Shown piece by piece: positions 16,324 to 23,975 of a DNA stretch of 64,000 nt. The DNA comes from an uncultured Clostridia bacterium (GTDB taxonomy: Bacteria > Bacillota > Clostridia > Oscillospirales > Acutalibacteraceae), in assembly GCA_947572385.1 (NCBI GenBank), contig CANPBX010000005.1, positions 18,873-82,872 of the forward strand, written 5' to 3'. The notes under the pieces are model-generated. The model saw only the letters and a list, made by a program, of their open reading frames with translations. It was not told the origin of the DNA and made no database searches. The position numbers and the translations under genes are program-made. Position 1 is the first letter of the stretch. Every line of letters begins with the position of its first letter.

Positions 16324-16788
16324 ATGAAAAAGTTTAAGTTTCAGCTGGATACCGTGCTGAGGTATAAGACCCAGGTGCTGGATATCCGGCTGGCAGAGCA
16401 CGGGACCGCGCTTGCAAATGTGCGCAGGCAGGAGGGAGTGCTGGAGCAGGCTGTAAAAAACAGGACTGCCTGTGAGGACGAGTACAGGGAGATGAAGGCA
16501 CTTGGGCTGACAATAGCCGATGCCATGAAGTATGAGACCGGCATTCAGGTGCTGCAGCGCACTGTGCTGAGGGAGACAGAGAAGCTCAAGGAGCTCAGAA
16601 AGATAGAGGAGCAGAAGCGCGCCGCCCTGGTGGAGGCCAAGCAGGAGACCCAGTCCCTGGAGAAGCTCAAGGAGATGAAGCGCGGGGAGTACGACAGCAT
16701 GATTGCCAAGGCCGAGGAGAAGGAGATAGATGACCTGGTGATGGCAAGAAGGTCCGCCAGCCTCAGGGAGGCGGAGGAGCTGGCCTAA
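16324..16788 (+). CDS. fliJ: Flagellar export chaperone FliJ
   Basis: FliJ is a coiled-coil stalk protein in the FliI ring. The ATG at 16324 sits nine bases after AGGAGG (16309-16314); an in-frame GTG at 16318 is too close to that site. The 154-residue product begins MKKFKFQLDTVLRYK, the family signature, and is one long charged helix pair. The 97-base gap upstream holds a small hairpin (GGGGC ATG GCCCC) and a TTATAC-GTT-GTATAA inverted repeat at 16263-16277 of unknown meaning. Confidence 0.92.
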   Translation: MKKFKFQLDTVLRYKTQVLDIRLAEHGTALANVRRQEGVLEQAVKNRTACEDEYREMKALGLTIADAMKYETGIQVLQRTVLRETEKLKELRKIEEQKRAALVEAKQETQSLEKLKEMKRGEYDSMIAKAEEKEIDDLVMARRSASLREAEELA

Positions 16789-16861
16789 GTGAATAAAGAT
16801 AACAAGGCCCGAGGCTTCGGGCATATTATACAGCATATACATTGAAAGGAGGTGAATCAAA

Positions 16862-18010
16862 ATGAACATCGATATGCTATTCCCAACCCTGACCGTGGAC
16901 ATGACAAAGTCGGCGCCTGCGGACCCTATGAGCTCTGACGGCAATGCCCAGGAGTTCGAGGATATGCTTGTGCAGCAGAGCAAGTCCCAGCAGGAGAACA
17001 GCCGTCCCCAGAAGAAGACGGAGGATAAGGAAGCCCCGGAGAAACCGGAGCAGAAGAGCACCCAGGAGGATGAGGCAGCAGAGAAGGGCGGCGAACTTGC
17101 CGCGACTCTGGTTACCTCCCAGCCCGTGGTGCCCATTACTGTTTTTGAGGAGGCCGAGGTAAAGGTAGCCGAGGACGGCACAGTTATCCTTGAGCCCGTC
17201 AGCATGGAGGGCGTGGCTGTGGAGCAGCCTGCGGAAGGTATAGTTGAGGCCGTAGAGGTCCAGCCCGAGGAAGCTGCCCAGCAGGAGCAGCCGGTCGAGG
17301 GCCAGTTCCAGGAGGCCGCCGGGACCGTAGTTGAGGCGCCGAAGGAGGAGCAGCCCAAGGCGGTTGAGGGCCAGAAGGTCCAGCCGGAGACGGTGGCAGA
17401 GGGCAGGGATAAGCCTGAGGTCACCGTGCAGAAGGCCCAGCCGGACAGCAAGCCTCAGGACGAGGAAATGGACTCAAATGTAGAGCAGGAGAGCCAGCCG
17501 GTGTTCCAGGATGTAAAGGCTGTGCCTGTGAAGGTGGGTGACGCCCATCTTGTACACTTTGTGCAGGAGCCTGTAGAGCCTGAGAACTCCCAGCAGCTGG
17601 CAGGGCTTTTGTCCCGAGCCATGCAGGAGGGCGCCGATATGGTACTGGTACAGCTAAACCCCATCGAGCTGGGCAGCGTGACCATTGAGCTCAGCCGTAC
17701 GGCGGCAGGGGAGCTTACCATCGTCATGAATCCGGACAACGCGCGGGCCGCCAATATCCTGAACGCCCACGCCGAGAACCTTATCGCAAGCCTTGCCGAG
17801 AAAGGCGAGAACGTGGTAAGCGTCCATGTGAACATGCCTGAGGACACTGAGAACGCCGGGATGATGATGGATCCTGACGGGCACAACGGGCAGAACCGCG
17901 AGGATGAGGACGACGAGAAGAAAAAGAAGCGTGAGAGCCGCACCGAGGGCGTCAGCGCCGCAGATTTCCTGTCACAGCTGAGGCTTGGCCTCATTGGGAA
18001 CGTGGAGTGA
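16862..18010 (+). CDS. fliK: Flagellar hook-length control protein FliK
   Basis: FliK measures hook length and switches export to filament proteins. The 382-residue product has a long low-complexity middle rich in Glu, Val, Gln and Pro (about 40-215), as expected for the ruler part. The conserved C-terminal domain (MVLVQLNPIELGSVTIELSR, about 265-285) recognises FlhB. It ends in a charged tail. AAGGAGGTG precedes the ATG. The frame is intact and the order fliJ-fliK-flgD is standard. Confidence 0.92.
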   Translation: MNIDMLFPTLTVDMTKSAPADPMSSDGNAQEFEDMLVQQSKSQQENSRPQKKTEDKEAPEKPEQKSTQEDEAAEKGGELAATLVTSQPVVPITVFEEAEVKVAEDGTVILEPVSMEGVAVEQPAEGIVEAVEVQPEEAAQQEQPVEGQFQEAAGTVVEAPKEEQPKAVEGQKVQPETVAEGRDKPEVTVQKAQPDSKPQDEEMDSNVEQESQPVFQDVKAVPVKVGDAHLVHFVQEPVEPENSQQLAGLLSRAMQEGADMVLVQLNPIELGSVTIELSRTAAGELTIVMNPDNARAANILNAHAENLIASLAEKGENVVSVHVNMPEDTENAGMMMDPDGHNGQNREDEDDEKKKKRESRTEGVSAADFLSQLRLGLIGNVE

Positions 18011-18047
18011 GCCCAAAGAGAATTTTCTACAGAAAGGCAGTGATATA

Positions 18048-18650
18048 ATGGCAAATACTGGTATGAACGACCTTGCCAATATCCTGGGTACTGCGCCGCC
18101 GGTAAAGAACGCTACCCAGAGCACCAACAAAAAGGCCGGCTCAAGCCTGGATATGACCGATTTCCTGACTTTGATGGTGGCAATGTTCCAGAACCAGGAC
18201 ATCGACAACGCAGCATCTACCACAGACATGATGAACCAGTTTGTCCAGATGTCCGTGGTCCAGGCCATCACAAACATCAGCACCCTTATAGACGACTCCA
18301 CCGTGCTGACCTATGCCGCGTCCCTTGTGGGCAAGGAGGTCACCATAGGCGAGGTGGTAAATAAGGAGATGGTGGAGACCGTTGGCACGGTTATAGGCAC
18401 CGGCACCCTGCACGGTCAGCAGGTCGTTTTCCTGGATAACGACAAGAGCTATTACCTAAACCAGATCCTGGCCGTGGGACGCCTGCCCGAGATAAAGGAC
18501 GACGTGGTTCCCGACGAGGGCGAAGGTGAAGGCGAGGACGACAAGGTTGAAGGCGGTGACAATACCGGCGATACCGATAAGCCAGAGGCCCCGGACCCGG
18601 ACACAGACCCGGGGGATAAGCCGGAGGGCGGAGAGGGCGCAACACCCTAA
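18048..18650 (+). CDS. flgD: Flagellar hook assembly protein FlgD, short form
   Basis: FlgD is the cap on which the hook is built. The ATG at 18048 follows AGAAAGG; an earlier in-frame start at 17985 overlaps fliK and has no site. The 200-residue product contains the FlgD N-terminal signature (DMTDFLTLMVAMFQNQD, then TDMMNQFVQMSVVQAI) and a short beta region. It seems to lack the larger C-terminal domains of enteric FlgD. It ends with an acidic Glu/Asp/Gly/Pro tail of about 50 residues. Confidence 0.92.
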   Translation: MANTGMNDLANILGTAPPVKNATQSTNKKAGSSLDMTDFLTLMVAMFQNQDIDNAASTTDMMNQFVQMSVVQAITNISTLIDDSTVLTYAASLVGKEVTIGEVVNKEMVETVGTVIGTGTLHGQQVVFLDNDKSYYLNQILAVGRLPEIKDDVVPDEGEGEGEDDKVEGGDNTGDTDKPEAPDPDTDPGDKPEGGEGATP

Positions 18651-18671
18651 AAAGCAGAGAGGATGAGGGGT

Positions 18672-19100
18672 ATGATCGACCGCGTACAGGGCATAGAGGG
18701 AGCGGTCCGGCAGCAGCAGAGCCAAAAGGGCGCGTCCCCGGCTTCAGGCTTCGGCCAGATGATGCTGCAGGCCCAGAGCGCTGTTCCCCAGCCCCAGATC
18801 CCGCCGGAGCCGCCAGAAGAGGAGGCCCCGGAGCAGTCGGTACAATCGGTTATAAACTTCTCCAAGCACGCAATGAGCCGTGCCCAGGAGCGGGGAATAG
18901 AGTTGACCCCGGCTCTAATGGAGGCGCTTTCCGGCTCTGTGGAAAAGGCACAGGAGAAGGGCGCAAAGAACATCCTGGCGTTTAACGCCACCCAGGCCTT
19001 CATCATCAACGTCCCCTTCGGCAGGGTGATAACCACCATGAACCAGGACGAGATGAAGGAGAATATCTTTACAAACATTGACGGCGCGGTTTTGATCTGA
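18672..19100 (+). CDS. Small flagellar operon protein of the flgD-flgE gap (TIGR02530 type)
   Basis: The 142-residue product matches, by content and position, the flagellar operon protein family found between flgD and flgE in Clostridia and Bacilli. The conserved part is the C-terminal half: INFSKHAMSRAQERGIELTP, then the end of the domain with AFIINVPFGRVITTM. Its exact role is not known; hook assembly is likely from context. AGAGAGG touches an ATG at 18663, so the ATG at 18672, nine bases on, is preferred. Confidence 0.85.
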   Translation: MIDRVQGIEGAVRQQQSQKGASPASGFGQMMLQAQSAVPQPQIPPEPPEEEAPEQSVQSVINFSKHAMSRAQERGIELTPALMEALSGSVEKAQEKGAKNILAFNATQAFIINVPFGRVITTMNQDEMKENIFTNIDGAVLI

Positions 19101-19113
19101 ACCGGACCCACCT

Positions 19114-19168
19114 GCCCGGAGCACCGGGCGCGGGAGGTTTGGGCGGCAGGCCCGACTGGTCTGCCGCC
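19114..19168 (+). other. Two GC-rich hairpins between the flagellar operon protein and flgE
   Basis: GCCCGG (19114-19119) pairs with CCGGGC (19124-19129). GGCGGCAG (19142-19149) pairs with CTGCCGCC (19161-19168). No T run follows. They may slow decay of, or limit read-through in, the operon transcript. Confidence 0.45.
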
Positions 19169-19202
19169 GTGCCCCGCCGTTAAAGAAAAGGAGCATGAAC
19201 TA

Positions 19203-20531
19203 ATGACAGGAGCTATGTATGCGGCCGTGTCGGGTCTGAAGGCTCATATGAGCGCTTTGAACGTCATCGGCCAGAACATCTCAAACGTTAACACCAACGC
19301 CTATAAAGCTACCCGCTACACCTTCCTGGAGGCCCTCTACACCAGCGTGCGCGGCGGCAGCGACGGCTCGAACCTTCTGGGCGGCAAGAACCCCGCCCAG
19401 GTGGGCTACGGTTCGTCCATAGGCACCATTGACCTTGATATGAGCACAAAGAACTATACGCCAACAGGCCGCCCTACGGACATTATGATAGACGGCGACG
19501 GTATGCTGATCGTGGGGGATAAGGGAGCGACATTTGGTTCTACGACCGGCAATAAGGAGCTTAAAGACATGTACCTGACGAGACTTGGCAACCTGGAGTT
19601 TGATCGTAACGGTTATCTGGTTGACGGTCAAGGGCAGGTCGTGTATGGTTTCCTTGCTGTTGAAAGCCCGGCCTATAAGGCGGCTGTGGCATATGGTAAC
19701 ACAATTGAGGTCGATAAGGGTGTTGATGCATTAAAAAATATTAAGGACATTACAGACGCTGAAATTGAGGCCGCCTATGGAGCAACATCTCCAGTTTTCT
19801 ATGTCAATGATAAAGACCAGATTGTCATGTTGACACCAAAGAAATTAGGCGACGGCCAGACTGCACCCGCTCCGCCGAAATTGTCTGACCTAGACGTAAC
19901 GGTGGTGGAGCAATATATAGAAGCCCCTGTGCTTACGCCTATTCGCGCACCAATGGCTAATGCTGACGGCGGCGCGTCATATCCTACTTGGGATAGGGAC
20001 CCAGCCAGCGCAACTTATGGGCAGATTATTGATTCCGACCAGGGGGCCGGCCGTATTGTAAAGCACAGCATCAGTATTGATGAAAACACCGGGCGCATCA
20101 CCTGCACGACAGGGAACGGCGAAGCGGTTGTAATCGGTGCAATCGCCATTGCTCAGGTTGAGAACCCCAACGGCCTTACCCACGTTGACGGACACTATTA
20201 TCAGGCTTTGGGCGGCGCGGGCCGTGTTACGCTGACTTCAGTGGGCCATGCAGTTAAGAACAGCAGCGACCCGTTGAGTCTGTTCTATATGTTTGATGAA
20301 AATGGTAATGTCATACCGGAGGACCAGAGAGGCAAGACCATTGAAGGCGAAAGTGGTATAAGTTCTTCTGGCAGCACCAAGGTTATCAGCAATGGCCTTG
20401 AGAGTTCTGGCACGGACCTTGCCAACGAGATAAGCAATATGATCATGATCCAGCGCGGCTATCAGGCAAACACCCGTATCGTCACCGTTACCGACAGTAT
20501 GCTCGAAGAACTGGTGAACATGAAGCGCTAA
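19203..20531 (+). CDS. flgE: Flagellar hook protein FlgE
   Basis: FlgE is the hook subunit. The 442-residue product begins with the axial-protein signature (MYAAVSGLKAHMSALNVIGQ, then NISNVNTNAYKATR) and ends with the core helix (SNMIMIQRGYQANTRIVTVT). AAAGGAG precedes the ATG. Coding bases at about 19640-20380 are richer in A and T, with codons such as ATT, GTT and AAA, than the ends. That part encodes the outward-facing hook domains. swrD follows. Confidence 0.95.
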   Translation: MTGAMYAAVSGLKAHMSALNVIGQNISNVNTNAYKATRYTFLEALYTSVRGGSDGSNLLGGKNPAQVGYGSSIGTIDLDMSTKNYTPTGRPTDIMIDGDGMLIVGDKGATFGSTTGNKELKDMYLTRLGNLEFDRNGYLVDGQGQVVYGFLAVESPAYKAAVAYGNTIEVDKGVDALKNIKDITDAEIEAAYGATSPVFYVNDKDQIVMLTPKKLGDGQTAPAPPKLSDLDVTVVEQYIEAPVLTPIRAPMANADGGASYPTWDRDPASATYGQIIDSDQGAGRIVKHSISIDENTGRITCTTGNGEAVVIGAIAIAQVENPNGLTHVDGHYYQALGGAGRVTLTSVGHAVKNSSDPLSLFYMFDENGNVIPEDQRGKTIEGESGISSSGSTKVISNGLESSGTDLANEISNMIMIQRGYQANTRIVTVTDSMLEELVNMKR

Positions 20532-20567
20532 GCTTAATTAGCTGTTAATATGATGTAAAGGGACAAA

Positions 20568-20612
20568 TGCCGGGCCGGGGAGGGCGCAGAGGACGCTCTC
20601 CCGGCGGGCCGG
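20568..20612 (+). other. Long imperfect hairpin between flgE and swrD
   Basis: GCCGGGCCGGGGAGGGCG pairs imperfectly with CGCTCTCCCGGCGGGCCGGC around CAGAGGA. It lies 22 bases before the swrD ribosome site and has no T run. Confidence 0.45.
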
Positions 20613-20634
20613 CTGATATAAGGAGGAGTTATCT

Positions 20635-20904
20635 ATGATAATGCTCACGAAGACCAGCGGCGAGCGGTTTTTGGTGAACCACCTGCAGATCGAGTGCATC
20701 GAGCTGATTCCCGAAACGAAGATAGTCATGATGAACCGGGACTTCTATCTGGTGCTGGAATCCGTGCAGGACATCACCGCGCGCATTGCCGACTATAACG
20801 CCAAGGTAATGGACGTGCACCGCACTGTGACAATCAATGAAAACCCAAATTCCGGGGCCCCCGCGGCACGGAGTTCTACCCAGCGGCCGGGTTTTAGGCG
20901 ATAA
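20635..20904 (+). CDS. swrD: SwrD/FlbD family swarming-power protein
   Basis: The family is found directly after flgE in Gram-positive flagellar operons; in Bacillus subtilis SwrD raises motor power. The 89-residue product has the family start (MIMLTKTSGERFLVNHLQIECIE) and the signature IPETKIVMMNRDFYLVLES. The last 20 residues are a disordered Ala/Ser/Arg tail. AAGGAGGAG precedes the ATG. motA follows after 35 bases, which suits a role at the motor. Confidence 0.9.
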   Translation: MIMLTKTSGERFLVNHLQIECIELIPETKIVMMNRDFYLVLESVQDITARIADYNAKVMDVHRTVTINENPNSGAPAARSSTQRPGFRR

Positions 20905-20939
20905 GGCGCTGGAAATAAGGAAATGAAGGTGAAGGACCA

Positions 20940-21755
20940 ATGAATATAGCTTATCTCATAGGCCTTGTGGTCGCCATTATAGTTATGGTGCTGGGCATGG
21001 CAAACGGCTTCCCGCCATACGAGTTTGAGAAGCTCGGAAACTTCGTTGACGGCCCCAGCGTTATGATAGTTATTGGCTGCTCCGTCGCCATCGTGCTGGC
21101 AAGCTTCCCGCTGAAGACCTTCCTGAGCATACCAAAGCACTTCGGCGTGCTCATAAAGAACCCCAAGCAGAAGCCTGAGAATATCATCGACGCCCTGGTG
21201 GACCTGGCGCAGATCGCCCGTAAGGACGGCCTGCTGGCCCTTGAGGAGAAGGCCAACGAGCAGGAGGACCCCTTCTTCAAGCAGGCCATCATGCTGATAG
21301 TGGACGCCAACGACCCTGACCGGGTGCGGGCCACTTTGGAGAACGACATCGAGTGCATGTCCGACCGGCATAACGCGGCGGCGGCCCTTTATGACAAGGC
21401 GTCGGCAGTATCCCCGGCCTTCGGCATGGTGGGCACGCTGATAGGCCTTATAAACATGCTCAAGAACATGGACCCCACCTCCGGTTCCAGCAACATCGGC
21501 GCGGATATGAGCGTGGCCCTTGTCACCACCCTGTACGGCTGTATCCTGGCCCATATGGTGTTCGGCCCGGTCGCCAACAACCTGCGTATCAGGGACAGCG
21601 AGGAGGTCCTCAATAAAATGATAATCGTTGAGGGCATAACCTGTATCCAGGCAGGCGAGAACCCCAAGATGCTGCGTGAAAAGCTCCTCACCTTCGTTGC
21701 CCAGAAGCAGAGGGAGAAGCTGGCGAACAGCGCGGGCGGCTCCGGAGAGGCCTGA
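20940..21755 (+). CDS. motA: Flagellar stator protein MotA
   Basis: MotA forms the ion-driven stator with MotB. The 271-residue product has four membrane segments (about 4-20, 33-52, 155-175 and 190-205). It also has the charged cytoplasmic loop that touches FliG and the conserved proline region (SAVSPAFGMVGTLIGLI). The MGTLIGLINML/LYGCILAHMVFGP pattern is that of MotA/PomA proteins. Which ion is used cannot be read safely from sequence alone. Confidence 0.95.
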   Translation: MNIAYLIGLVVAIIVMVLGMANGFPPYEFEKLGNFVDGPSVMIVIGCSVAIVLASFPLKTFLSIPKHFGVLIKNPKQKPENIIDALVDLAQIARKDGLLALEEKANEQEDPFFKQAIMLIVDANDPDRVRATLENDIECMSDRHNAAAALYDKASAVSPAFGMVGTLIGLINMLKNMDPTSGSSNIGADMSVALVTTLYGCILAHMVFGPVANNLRIRDSEEVLNKMIIVEGITCIQAGENPKMLREKLLTFVAQKQREKLANSAGGSGEA

Positions 21756-21837
21756 TATTCGGTCAAAAATATACAGCCTCTTGTGTATGCGGTAATATAC
21801 GTAACAAAAGTTTCCTTCAAAAGCTTCCCCGTGGTAC

Positions 21838-21867
21838 TTGACGCGAGGGGGGTATGTTTGGTATAAT
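21838..21867 (+). promoter_or_regulatory. Candidate promoter before motB
   Basis: TTGACG (21838-21843), an 18-base spacer and TATAAT (21862-21867) lie in the 266-base gap between motA and motB, about 155 bases before motB. Confidence 0.65.
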
Positions 21868-21874
21868 AACACGA

Positions 21875-22021
21875 TGGAACGCTCCCTGCGGCCCAGGCCT
21901 GGCGGCTTCGAGTGCCGCTTCGCCGGACATGGGCAGGCCCATGTACAGCGAAGCGGTATTGAACGGCGTTTAAATGGGAGCAAGCTAGAAGTCTTAGAAG
22001 AAACGGAGGTGTCACGTCAAC
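21875..22021 (+). promoter_or_regulatory. Structured leader of motB
   Basis: The leader carries a nested hairpin: outer stem CCGCTTCGC (21915-21923) with GCGAAGCGG (21948-21956) and inner stem ACATGGG (21927-21933) with CCCATGT (21938-21944). A different stem, GCGGC (21902-21906) with GCCGC (21914-21918), uses part of the outer arm, so the two folds exclude each other. It is not a riboswitch class I recognise. Confidence 0.5.
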
Positions 22022-22951
22022 ATGAAAAAGAAGAGCGGCGGCGGCGAAGGCGGCGGCGCGAACTGGATGGACACCTATGGCGACATGGTTACCCTGCTGC
22101 TGTGTTTCTTTGTACTGCTCTACTCTATGTCCACAGTTGATGAAAACAAGTGGAAGGCCCTGGTACAGAGCTTCAACCCCAACGCTACTCCGGCGGAGAC
22201 AGAGATTGAGGCCGGCGACAGCCATGGCCCCTTTGCAGAGGCCAATGACAAGGAGCCGGGCGTTGCCGACCCGGATGTGATAAAGGAAGCTCTTGAGGCA
22301 GCTCAGGAGGCGATGCAGGAGCAGATAAACCAGCAGGTGGACCAGCTCTATGACCAGTTGAAGCAGTACATAGAGGAGTCCGGCAAGAATATTGAAATAA
22401 CAAAAGGCGACGGGTATGTATTCCTGTCACTGGTGGACACGGTGTTCTTCTACCCGGATAAATACGATATGCTGCCTGAGGGCAAGGCGATCCTTGATAA
22501 TATGGGCCCCGTGCTTAAAGCGGCGGCTCCGGCCATAGACGAGATACGCATATCGGGACACACGGCCCAGGGCCAGGACAACACGGAAAACGACCCCGAG
22601 GGCGACCGTATGCTCTCCTCGGAGCGCTCGGCACAGGTGTGCTGGTACCTGCAGGAGCTGTGCCGGCCTAGCGGCGACGGCGAGCCCGGCATAGCGCCCG
22701 CCAGGATCGTCGGGCAGTCCTACGGACAGCATAGGCCCATAGCGGAGAACGATGACGAGCACCGCAAGAAGAACCGCCGCGTTGAGATGACTATAACAGG
22801 AAAGGACCTTGGGAATAAGCTGGGAGATGCGTTGGAGCAGTATTATACCCAGCGCGAGGGCGGCTCACTGAAAGAGGATGACGCCGGGAGCTCCGCCCCC
22901 GCTGAGGACGACTCCGGCAGCGCGCCGAGTTCAAGCGGTCAGGAGGGTTGA
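22022..22951 (+). CDS. motB: Flagellar stator protein MotB
   Basis: MotB anchors the stator to peptidoglycan. The 309-residue protein has one membrane segment (about 21-40) with the ion-carrying Asp21 (YGDMVTLLLCFFVLLYSMS). A linker follows, then an OmpA-like peptidoglycan-binding domain (ISGHTAQGQ, then RSAQVCWYL and NRRVEMTI). The C-terminus is an acidic Ser/Gly/Ala tail. GGAGGTG precedes the ATG. fliM begins five bases after the stop, where many relatives have fliL. Confidence 0.95.
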   Translation: MKKKSGGGEGGGANWMDTYGDMVTLLLCFFVLLYSMSTVDENKWKALVQSFNPNATPAETEIEAGDSHGPFAEANDKEPGVADPDVIKEALEAAQEAMQEQINQQVDQLYDQLKQYIEESGKNIEITKGDGYVFLSLVDTVFFYPDKYDMLPEGKAILDNMGPVLKAAAPAIDEIRISGHTAQGQDNTENDPEGDRMLSSERSAQVCWYLQELCRPSGDGEPGIAPARIVGQSYGQHRPIAENDDEHRKKNRRVEMTITGKDLGNKLGDALEQYYTQREGGSLKEDDAGSSAPAEDDSGSAPSSSGQEG

Positions 22952-22955
22952 TCGG

Positions 22956-23975
22956 ATGCCAGAGGTATTATCCCAAAGCCAGATAGACGCCCTGCTGAAC
23001 TCCATGAACGGCGGCGGGGGAGGCTCATCCCCGGCTGAGGAGGAACCGCAGGAAAAGAAATATAGGAAATATGACTTCAGCAGCCCGCGGAAGTTTACAA
23101 AGGACCGGCTGAAGATGCTGAGCAGTATCTTCGACAACTACTCCCGGGTACTGACTACAAGGATAAACGGCCTTGTCCACGCCACCTGCGAGATAAGTGT
23201 GGAGTCCGTGGAGGAGCAGAGGTACTTTGAGTTCTCAAACGCCCTGAGTGACAGCGCTGTGCTCACGACGGCACACCTGATACTTAAGGAGGAGATGGAG
23301 GAGACCCCGGTACTCTTCTATGCCGCAGCCCCGATCATGGTTAGCATGATGGACCGTATGACCGGCGGCAACGGCGACGTAGACAGCCTTCCGGACGACT
23401 ACACCTACACAGAGCTGGACTTGAAGCTCTTTGAGGTGCTGATGAAGGACTTTGTCAGTATGATGGGCATTACGTGGGAGAACTACATACAGCTTGAGTT
23501 TGAGTTCGGCCGTGTGGAGAACAACCCGACCCTTGTGCAGCTTATCGGACTTGAGGAGACGGTGGTACTGATCGACATGAAGGTGGCCTTCTCCAACGTG
23601 GAGGGCAGTATCAGCATAGTGCTGCCTGAGGCGGTGCTCACGGAGATATTCACACAGATAAACGCGGGCAGTGCCAGCAAGAAGAGCAGCAGCGAGGACC
23701 ATTCAGATGAGATATTCGACAATCTGCGTGAATCTACGCTGGAGATACGGGCTGAGCTTGCGCGGACCACTCTGCGGCTGGACGACGTGTACAGGCTCAA
23801 TGTAGGTGATGTGATAGACTTGAACCAGAAGAAGGACAGCACCCTAAACCTCTATGTAGGCGGACAGCGGTGGTTTAATGGATTGATGGGGGTCAGCGAT
23901 AAAAAGCTGGCCGTGAAGATAAAAGAGGTGTACCATAACGCCGGAAGAAGGGACAGAGTAGTAAATGAGCAATAG
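22956..23975 (+). CDS. fliM: Flagellar motor switch protein FliM
   Basis: FliM builds the C ring and receives CheY-P. The ATG at 22956 follows AGGAGGG by eight bases; a longer in-frame start at 22878 lies inside motB. The 339-residue product opens with the CheY-P-binding peptide (VLSQSQIDALL, residues 4-14), then a Gly linker, the CheC-like middle domain and the C-terminal SpoA domain (LNVGDVIDL). It overlaps fliY by 11 bases. Confidence 0.96.
   Translation: MPEVLSQSQIDALLNSMNGGGGGSSPAEEEPQEKKYRKYDFSSPRKFTKDRLKMLSSIFDNYSRVLTTRINGLVHATCEISVESVEEQRYFEFSNALSDSAVLTTAHLILKEEMEETPVLFYAAAPIMVSMMDRMTGGNGDVDSLPDDYTYTELDLKLFEVLMKDFVSMMGITWENYIQLEFEFGRVENNPTLVQLIGLEETVVLIDMKVAFSNVEGSISIVLPEAVLTEIFTQINAGSASKKSSSEDHSDEIFDNLRESTLEIRAELARTTLRLDDVYRLNVGDVIDLNQKKDSTLNLYVGGQRWFNGLMGVSDKKLAVKIKEVYHNAGRRDRVVNEQ

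Noticed and set aside
16279-17451. Minus-strand frame of 390 codons opposite fliJ and fliK
   Set aside because: Composition is Ser/Thr/Trp-rich and repetitive. It mirrors the repetitive fliK middle region and has no start signal.
20793-21983. Long minus-strand frame of 396 codons opposite motA
   Set aside because: It lies over motA, which has full family support. It has odd residue use (many His, Leu, Arg) and no ribosome site. It is a by-product of GC-rich codon bias.
21838-22140. Plus-strand frame of 100 codons across the motA-motB gap
   Set aside because: It would run into motB in another frame, has no ribosome site and is Arg-rich from GC bias. The region is better seen as a leader.
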